From assembly GCA_045616485.1 (NCBI GenBank), contig JAZLGU010000079.1, forward strand, positions 1-11,643: DNA of 11,643 nt. Direction: 5' to 3'. Shown one piece after another: positions 6,574 to 11,643 of this stretch. Under the pieces are notes generated by a model. It worked only from the letters and a program-made list of their open reading frames with translations, was not told the origin of the DNA and did no database searches. The position numbers and the translations under genes were made by a program. How positions within the stretch are numbered: the stretch's first letter is position 1; each line of letters starts with the position of its first letter. This DNA is from RGIG3528 sp045616485 (GTDB taxonomy: Bacteria > Bacillota > Clostridia > Lachnospirales > Lachnospiraceae).

Positions 6574-7146
6574 CTATTCTTCATTAATGCTTTCCAGAGC
6601 TGCCAAAAACTGCTCCTGAAAAGCTGCTTCTTCTTCTTTTACCAAGCTCCTGTACTGTTCAATCTCCTCTGCCTGCAGCTCTATAACCTCTTTAAAACGC
6701 AGAGCCTTCACCGCCTTTGCTGTCTTAATGGCAATCTGCGTATAGGCAGGCCCTGCAGAAAGCAGCTTCAAGGCCTGGTCAGCATTCATAAGTCCACTGG
6801 TCAGTACTCCAAAGGTATCATAGATCGTGTCATTCGCTATAGGACCAATAACAACATCGTAGTCAGACAGGCTGTCAGCCTGATTGTTTCGATTGGCTGT
6901 AATATAGCTGAGCCAGTCTTCTTCTCTATTAAAGTTCTTAATATTCAGTCCCTCGTAATCCATCTCATAACGATTTAGGTATGTGGTCATTCCTTCCTTT
7001 ATCCTGGCCCAACGCCTGGAAAAGCTCTCGTTATCAGATAAATAAAAGCCCTGACCAAAGTCTGCATTTTTCCTGCCAGCCTTGATATCAGGCTCTTCTA
7101 TCACCTGAAATCCCACATGAAACAAGCTCTGTACTTTCTGACTCAT
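6574..7146 (-). CDS. DUF3990-family protein, ADP-ribosyltransferase-like
   Basis: The 190 residues match the DUF3990 pattern, which I recall as belonging to the ADP-ribosyltransferase superfamily. Visible motifs in order are LFHVG (8-12, usually LYHGS, with the candidate NAD-binding H10), DFGQGFYLS (29-37, with Y35 in the second motif position), YDVVIGPIANDTIY (96-109), and YTQIAIKTAKAVKAL (135-149), with Q137 where the third catalytic residue would be. An H-Y-Q triad is therefore plausible, but the target is unknown. Residues 150-190 form a Glu-rich helical tail. No signal peptide or membrane helix is visible, so it should be cytoplasmic. AGGAGG lies 7 nt before the ATG. It begins 29 nt after the D-lactate dehydrogenase gene and is followed by a macro-domain gene. 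Writer-then-eraser order resembles DarTG toxin-antitoxin loci, although the families differ. Confidence 0.82.
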   Translation of the reverse strand: MSQKVQSLFHVGFQVIEEPDIKAGRKNADFGQGFYLSDNESFSRRWARIKEGMTTYLNRYEMDYEGLNIKNFNREEDWLSYITANRNNQADSLSDYDVVIGPIANDTIYDTFGVLTSGLMNADQALKLLSAGPAYTQIAIKTAKAVKALRFKEVIELQAEEIEQYRSLVKEEEAAFQEQFLAALESINEE

Positions 7147-7175
7147 CCTGCTGCCTCCTGTATCAAGTGCATCAT

Positions 7176-8162
7176 TTACTGCTCTATGGTAAATTCAAAT
7201 TTTTCATTACGAAGGATTTTTACAGGCCCTTCCACTCCACAGCGCACCATACTGTCTACTGCCTGCTCAGTGTAAAAAGCCATATGCTGGGTCATAATGA
7301 CATTACGGAACTGATGGAGATAGAACCAGTTACGGTTGGAGAGGATATCCGTTCTGTGATCTGCATGCACAATATCCTCATCTCCTTCTACAGTGTCCAT
7401 GCCGAGTGCCCCGATTTTCTCAGTCTCTATGCCTTCTACCAGAGCGTTTATTTCCGTGAGACCGCCTCTGGCACAATTTATGATAATGACACCATCTTTC
7501 ATCTTACTTATGGAGTCTCTATTAATGATGTGCTCTGTAGAAGGTAATAAGGGCATATGAAGGCTTATAATATCACATTCCCTAAAAATGGTATCCAGAT
7601 CCTTATACGCTGCATACTGCTTAACAGACTCATTTTCACGAACATCATATGCAAAAATCTCACAGCCAAAGCTACTTAAATTCTTTATTACCTGAGCTCC
7701 GATTTTTCCTGTACCCAGGATACCCACCTTAAGCTCAGAAAGATTTCTTCCCATAAGTCCGGGCAACGAAAAATCATTTACCTGTCCTCTCCACATAGCC
7801 TGTTTATAATGGCGCAGGCACATCAATATCATCATGATGGTAAATTCCGCCACACCATTTGGAGCATAGCCTGCACTGCATACCGCTATCCCCAGCTCTT
7901 TAGCTGCCTCCAGGTCCAGGTGATTATAGCCTACAGTTCTGGTAGATACCACTTTTACTCCCAAAGACTTGAATTTTTCCAGCAGGGCTCTGTCGATATT
8001 AAACATACCAAGTACTGATACTCCGTCACAGCCCTCAGCCAAATCTGCATTTTCTATAGTGGCGTCCGCTTCAGTCAGCATCACCTGGCAGCCCAACTCG
8101 TTACTGTATTTTTCAAAGTATACTCTCTCATCCTCACGGACATTATAAGCCAGTATTTTCAT
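7176..8162 (-). CDS. D-2-hydroxyacid dehydrogenase, D-lactate dehydrogenase type
   Basis: Predicted cytoplasmic NAD-dependent reduction of pyruvate to D-lactate, a fermentation step that regenerates NAD. Counting from the upstream ATG at 8171, the Rossmann motif GTGKIG is at 153-158, an acidic residue D176 ends the second strand (NAD rather than NADP), and the catalytic set is R235 (CARGG), E262 (TVEG) and H296 in the QHMAFYTEQA segment. The YTEQA element is typical of D-lactate dehydrogenases and the related VanH enzymes. I prefer the start at 8162 (MKILAYN), because AAGG sits 8 nt upstream and known enzymes begin at this point. The ATG at 8171 overlaps the antiporter stop by 4 bp (ATGA) but has no spaced ribosome site. 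Either way the gene is translationally coupled to the antiporter. No van genes accompany it, so a VanH role is unlikely. Confidence 0.9.
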   Translation of the reverse strand: MKILAYNVREDERVYFEKYSNELGCQVMLTEADATIENADLAEGCDGVSVLGMFNIDRALLEKFKSLGVKVVSTRTVGYNHLDLEAAKELGIAVCSAGYAPNGVAEFTIMMILMCLRHYKQAMWRGQVNDFSLPGLMGRNLSELKVGILGTGKIGAQVIKNLSSFGCEIFAYDVRENESVKQYAAYKDLDTIFRECDIISLHMPLLPSTEHIINRDSISKMKDGVIIINCARGGLTEINALVEGIETEKIGALGMDTVEGDEDIVHADHRTDILSNRNWFYLHQFRNVIMTQHMAFYTEQAVDSMVRCGVEGPVKILRNEKFEFTIEQ

Positions 8163-8167
8163 TTTTT

Positions 8168-9349
8168 TCATCCTTCATGTTGTAAAAATCTTTTATAAGT
8201 CATATCTATGGCAAAAGCCCCCAGGGGTGCTGTAAGTATTATTGCCAGTACCGCTACCGTAAGCACCGCATCACCACAGACAAATCCCAGGGCCAGAGGG
8301 ACTCCTCCTATAGCCGCCTGAACAGTAGCTTTTGGAGTATAGGCCAGCATGGTAAAAAGCTTCTCCTTTCCCCGAAGTCCGGTACCCAGGAGACACACAT
8401 ATACTCCCAGCATCCTGAAAAGCAGGGCCCCCACTATTAGTAATAGTGCCTTTACGCCTACTTTTCCCAGGTAATTTATATTAACCGTAGCACCTACCAG
8501 TACAAAAAGAAAGACTTCTGCCGCTACCCAGAGCTTGCCGTATTTTACGGAAATTCTTTCTGCCACATCCTTTTTCTTTTTCTGAAGTCCGATACCAATA
8601 AACATAATGGCAATGAGGGCAGAAAATGTAATAGGTGTAAAAAGAGCATCTTCAGCCACCGCCAAAAGCAGGGATACACTTAATATCAGCAGCACTTTGG
8701 CCGTATCTCTTATGTGTACCTTTGAAAAGAAAAAAGCAAAGGCGAGACCTATAACAAATCCTATAACAATTCCTAAAACAATGGACACGGGAATATTGAT
8801 AAAGCGGACTACTGAAGCGCCTTCCCCCTGCATCATGCCTACAAAAGTGGAAAACAAAACTATAACATAGACATCATCCACGGAAGCGCCTGCCAAAATA
8901 AGCTGTGGTATGCCATCCTTTACACCGTATCCTTCTTCAGTCAGCTTGACCATACGCGGCACCACTACTGCAGGTGATACCGCTGCCAGTACTGCTCCCA
9001 GCACAGCAGCCTCCAGCACAGACATCCCTAATAGCTTTGGCGCCAGAAGCAACATTCCCAACAGCTCAAAGGATGCAGGTAAAAAGCACATGAGAAGCGC
9101 AGGCCTGCCCAGCTTTTTAAGTCCTGTAAGATCCAATCCCAGGCCTGCTCTGGTAAGTATTATAATAAGAGCTATTTTTCTAAGCTCAGCTGATATACCT
9201 AAAATACTGCTATCCAGAAGATCCAGCACATAGGGCCCCAACAGGACCCCGGTAAGCAGCATCCCCAATAGTCCCGGCAGCTTACATATTTTGCATATCC
9301 GGCTCATGGATAAGCCCACCAGTAATATTAATGCAATACTAAGTAACAT
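8168..9349 (-). CDS. Monovalent cation/proton antiporter (CPA superfamily)
   Basis: A 393-residue, almost wholly hydrophobic protein with about 11-13 predicted membrane helices, matching the Na+/H+ exchanger domain. It should exchange Na+ or K+ for protons across the cytoplasmic membrane. Key sites are the double aspartate D158-D159 in ASVDDV, where the cation and protons bind in this fold; an arginine R312 in a later helix (FRMLGVY); and the conserved TPKATVQAA segment (338-346). The Asp-Asp pair is usual in electrogenic exchangers, but ion choice cannot be read from sequence. There is no C-terminal TrkA-N or other regulatory domain. It is the first gene of a four-gene operon, with promoter at 9404-9432 and a modest AAAGGG ribosome site. 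Linkage with D-lactate dehydrogenase suggests a role in pH or ion balance during acid-producing fermentation (inference). Confidence 0.9.
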   Translation of the reverse strand: MLLSIALILLVGLSMSRICKICKLPGLLGMLLTGVLLGPYVLDLLDSSILGISAELRKIALIIILTRAGLGLDLTGLKKLGRPALLMCFLPASFELLGMLLLAPKLLGMSVLEAAVLGAVLAAVSPAVVVPRMVKLTEEGYGVKDGIPQLILAGASVDDVYVIVLFSTFVGMMQGEGASVVRFINIPVSIVLGIVIGFVIGLAFAFFFSKVHIRDTAKVLLILSVSLLLAVAEDALFTPITFSALIAIMFIGIGLQKKKKDVAERISVKYGKLWVAAEVFLFVLVGATVNINYLGKVGVKALLLIVGALLFRMLGVYVCLLGTGLRGKEKLFTMLAYTPKATVQAAIGGVPLALGFVCGDAVLTVAVLAIILTAPLGAFAIDMTYKRFLQHEG

Positions 9350-9403
9350 ATTAATCCCTTTTACAAAGTCATTTTCTATTTAGGCTTACAAAAAGCCATT
9401 GTT

Positions 9404-9432
9404 ATTATATTGCTCTCCCCCGTCTTTATCAA
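9404..9432 (-). promoter_or_regulatory. Strong sigma-A promoter of the antiporter operon
   Basis: TTGATA (9432-9427) and TATAAT (9409-9404) on the minus strand are separated by exactly 17 nt, one mismatch from consensus. The leader is about 48 nt and contains a small stem GGCTT/AAGCC (9383-9397). No operator repeat is obvious. Confidence 0.8.
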
Positions 9433-9494
9433 CCAAAAAACGCGCAATTATCTATATTTTATCAGTTATTGTCAGATATTTTACAAGCAATTTA

Positions 9495-9523
9495 TTAATT
9501 TTAACAGTCTGTATCAGTATAAT
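9495..9523 (+). promoter_or_regulatory. Promoter of the chemoreceptor gene
   Basis: A perfect TATAAT at 9518-9523 lies 17 nt after a weak -35 (TTAATT, 9495-9500), about 55 nt before the start codon. It is divergent from the antiporter promoter, with about 60 nt between their -35 elements. I did not see a flagellar sigma-28 motif, so this receptor is probably transcribed by the housekeeping sigma factor. Confidence 0.5.
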
Positions 9524-9578
9524 AGAATTAGGCGTTAATTCGCACTAAGAAGACACTTACTATTCACGGAGGTGTGCT

Positions 9579-11576
9579 ATGTTTAAAAATATCACTTCAA
9601 AAGTAATGACCCTTGTAGGTCTTCTCCCCATTATTTTTCTTATTTGTATGTTGCTTGTAAGTACAAATGTTAAAAAACTAAGTAATACCGCCAAGCAAAT
9701 GGCCGACGAAAATGTACTTCTTGAAAGAAATATTGGTATTATTAATACTAATGTCCAGTCCCTGGTAAAACGAGTTTATCAGATGAAGGACTTTTCCAGA
9801 GACAATATGCCTTTCATGGGATATATATACGGCGTTTCCGGCATTCAGGAATGCGAATTAATGACAGAGTCATTAAAGACCATTCGCCCTATCCTTATGG
9901 AAATGTATAATGATAAATATCCGGTAACAGTAGAAGAGCTGGTAAGGATTCAGGATGAATATAATGATGTTTATGATGCTTCCTTTAATCTGGTAGAGAT
10001 AAAGGGTGGCGTATTAGGCTATTTAGATCAGTTTCCAAAAGAAGAAGCTGAGGCAAGACTTTTGAATTTCTCTATCCTCAGCTATATTGATGCAACAGAA
10101 AAAATCATTGCGGCCTATACAAAAGTTTTTACAGCCTATACTACCGATGGCTCTCTCTCCTATGATGCTACCGGCAATATTACTTCCCAGTGGTGGATTG
10201 ATGCTCAGAGCATGGCTTCCGATTCCCGATATGTAGAAGGCTTTTCCGTCAGCAAATTTGCAGATGGTAAATATGAGACAGTAGAAAATCCTGACGGCAG
10301 CACATCCACAGTGCAGGTTAGAATCCTCGGTGAGTATACCATAAGAGAAGTTTCTGATGTTCAGGTGGCAGCTGCTCAGAAAAGAGCCACTTCCATTACC
10401 AACACTCTTAACGCTCTGACAATAGCCTTTGTAGTAGGCTTCATATCCATAGCAGTTGTTATAGCTTTCAGATTGAGATTCATCATCAAACCGGCTGTCA
10501 ATGCAGGCAATACCATGACTCAGGTAATCGATGGAATATCTCAGGGTAAAGGTGACCTGACTACACGTTTTACTATTAAATCCAAGGATGAAATCGGTAC
10601 ACTGCTTGCAGGTATTAATGCATTTATGGATCAGCTGCAGGATATTATTAAGACCATTCGTTCCGAGTCGGCCAACTTAAGCTCTTCCGTAGACCATCTG
10701 AACAACGAGATTCAGGTATCCAACGAAAGCACCGCCAACGTATCTGCCGTTTCCGAAGAGCTGGCTGCCAACATGATTGAAATTAATCATACTGTTGAGA
10801 TGCTGGTACAAAGTGCCAATAACATCTCCGAGCAGGCTGATGCCATGAATACCAGAATCAGTGAAGGTTACAGCTTTGTTAATGAAGTTCAGGTACGTGC
10901 TAATGACGTAAAGGATTTCTCCGTAACCAATAAGAAGAATGCTGAAACAATGATAGGCGAAAGAAGAGCCAACCTTAATGAAGCCATTGAAAACAGCAAG
11001 AATGTTGAGAAGATCAATAAGCTGACCGAAGATATTCTTTCTATCTCCAGCCAGACCAATCTCCTTGCCCTTAACGCTTCTATCGAGGCCGCAAGAGCCG
11101 GTGAGGCAGGCAGAGGCTTTGCAGTAGTTGCTGACGAAATCAGAGTGCTTGCCGACTCCAGCCGTGATACCGCCAACAATATCCAGTCTATCAGTAAGCT
11201 GGTTAATGATGCAGTAGCTTTACTTTCCAAGAATGCCGACGAGATCCTTAACTACATTGACGAATCAGTCCTTAACGATTATCAGCAGTTTGTAAGCTAT
11301 TCAGAACAATACTATCAGGACGCTGAAAGCATGAAGGGTATCCTGGGCGAGTTCCAGCAGAATTCCAACAATCTGACCTCAACCCTGAGCGAGGTATCCA
11401 GAAGTGTAGACAACGTAAATCAGGCTGTTTCTGAAAGCTCCTCCGGCATCTCCATGGTGGCAGATGAAGCTACCAAGCTGGCAGGCTCCATGAGTGATAT
11501 CCGCAACGAAGCAGAGACCAACAGTAAGATATCCAAGTCTCTTCAGGCTGAAGTTGAAAAATTCGTAAATATCTAA
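9579..11576 (+). CDS. Methyl-accepting chemotaxis protein
   Basis: A complete 665-residue transmembrane chemoreceptor that would signal to CheA/CheW. In order it has an N-terminal membrane helix (about 9-28); a largely helical extracellular sensor (about 30-275) with no family I can name; a second membrane helix (about 277-300); a HAMP linker (about 298-352, with DEIG at 337-340); and a methyl-accepting coiled-coil hairpin (about 360-665). The hairpin tip, where CheA and CheW bind, is nearly invariant: TNLLALNASIEAARAGEAG (493-511) and GRGFAVVADEIR (511-522). It ends VEKFVNI, with no CheR-tethering pentapeptide. GGAGGT lies 5 nt before the ATG. It is a single gene, divergent from the antiporter operon. 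The decayed receptor at 4928-5610 differs from it around the tip and is not a recent copy. No terminator is visible before the right-edge repeat. Confidence 0.95.
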   Translation: MFKNITSKVMTLVGLLPIIFLICMLLVSTNVKKLSNTAKQMADENVLLERNIGIINTNVQSLVKRVYQMKDFSRDNMPFMGYIYGVSGIQECELMTESLKTIRPILMEMYNDKYPVTVEELVRIQDEYNDVYDASFNLVEIKGGVLGYLDQFPKEEAEARLLNFSILSYIDATEKIIAAYTKVFTAYTTDGSLSYDATGNITSQWWIDAQSMASDSRYVEGFSVSKFADGKYETVENPDGSTSTVQVRILGEYTIREVSDVQVAAAQKRATSITNTLNALTIAFVVGFISIAVVIAFRLRFIIKPAVNAGNTMTQVIDGISQGKGDLTTRFTIKSKDEIGTLLAGINAFMDQLQDIIKTIRSESANLSSSVDHLNNEIQVSNESTANVSAVSEELAANMIEINHTVEMLVQSANNISEQADAMNTRISEGYSFVNEVQVRANDVKDFSVTNKKNAETMIGERRANLNEAIENSKNVEKINKLTEDILSISSQTNLLALNASIEAARAGEAGRGFAVVADEIRVLADSSRDTANNIQSISKLVNDAVALLSKNADEILNYIDESVLNDYQQFVSYSEQYYQDAESMKGILGEFQQNSNNLTSTLSEVSRSVDNVNQAVSESSSGISMVADEATKLAGSMSDIRNEAETNSKISKSLQAEVEKFVNI

Positions 11577-11581
11577 TTATG

Positions 11582-11642
11582 TGACATAGGGACGTTTCTC
11601 GGTGACAAAAAGTTGACACAGGGACGTTTCTCGGCGACAAAA
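11582..11642 (+). repeat. Two tandem copies of a 29-bp repeat, period 32 bp
   Basis: Copies at 11582-11610 and 11614-11642 share the core GGGACGTTTCTCGG followed by GACAAAA. They differ at only two positions, both C/T. The array begins 5 nt after the chemoreceptor stop and reaches the window edge, so its full extent is unknown. The TGACA-AGGGACG-TTTCTC pattern resembles short intergenic repeats that, as I recall, occur near IS200/REP-associated Y1 transposases in Clostridia. Whether a transposase follows cannot be seen. Confidence 0.75.
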
Positions 11643-11643
11643 T

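Noticed and set aside
7176..8162. Vancomycin-resistance dehydrogenase VanH.
   Set aside because: The enzyme family overlaps, but there is no D-Ala-D-Lac ligase, VanX or VanRS nearby; the context fits fermentation.
8607..9233. Two plus-strand open frames (8607-8870 and 8910-9233) inside the antiporter gene.
   Set aside because: They are serine/threonine/proline-rich shadows of a hydrophobic membrane protein, with no ribosome site or homology signal.
10889..11230. A 113-codon open frame on the minus strand inside the chemoreceptor gene.
   Set aside because: It is the antisense of the highly conserved receptor tip; its serine/alanine-rich composition is what that coding strand produces.

Overview
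The window looks like a piece of the chromosome of a low-to-medium GC, motile, anaerobic Firmicute, most likely a Lachnospiraceae-type Clostridium. The evidence is the AGGAGG-type ribosome binding sites, the consensus sigma-A promoters, AT-rich intergenic DNA, large multi-domain c-di-GMP proteins, chemoreceptors, and a D-lactate dehydrogenase beside a cation/proton antiporter. The family assignment is inferred from sequence style and was not tested by a search.

From left to right: (1) Bases 1-146, minus strand: a near-consensus promoter is followed at once by about 110 nt of densely self-complementary sequence that runs off the left edge. It may be a structured RNA or leader, or the start of a small gene. 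(2) Bases 153-4802, minus strand: a two-gene unit, a 7TM-EAL c-di-GMP phosphodiesterase followed by a Cache-PAS-GGDEF diguanylate cyclase, so writer and eraser are made together. (3) Bases 4928-5686, minus strand: a chimeric pseudogene. A Tat/lipoprotein signal peptide is joined to a frameshifted, shortened chemoreceptor. (4) Bases 5875-9432, minus strand: a four-gene operon with a strong promoter (9404-9432) and a strong terminator (5875-5908). Its order is cation/proton antiporter, D-lactate dehydrogenase, DUF3990 (ADP-ribosyltransferase-like) protein, macro-domain protein. (5) Bases 9495-11576, plus strand: a complete, divergently transcribed methyl-accepting chemotaxis protein. (6) Bases 11582-11642: two copies of a 29-bp repeat at a 32-bp period, at the right edge.

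Two themes link the genes. One is sensing and motility: c-di-GMP turnover and two chemoreceptors, one intact and one decayed. The other is a fermentation and ion-homeostasis operon that carries a putative ADP-ribosylation writer/eraser pair at its distal end. The macro gene has its own promoter-like sequence and a perfect Shine-Dalgarno, so the eraser may also be made independently of the writer, as would suit a toxin-antitoxin pair. The points most worth a second look are the ART-macro pair, the structured leader at the left edge, the chimeric pseudogene and the right-edge repeat. No gene-free stretch exceeds 300 bases; the longest are about 240 nt (5687-5929) and 229 nt (9350-9578, the divergent promoter region).
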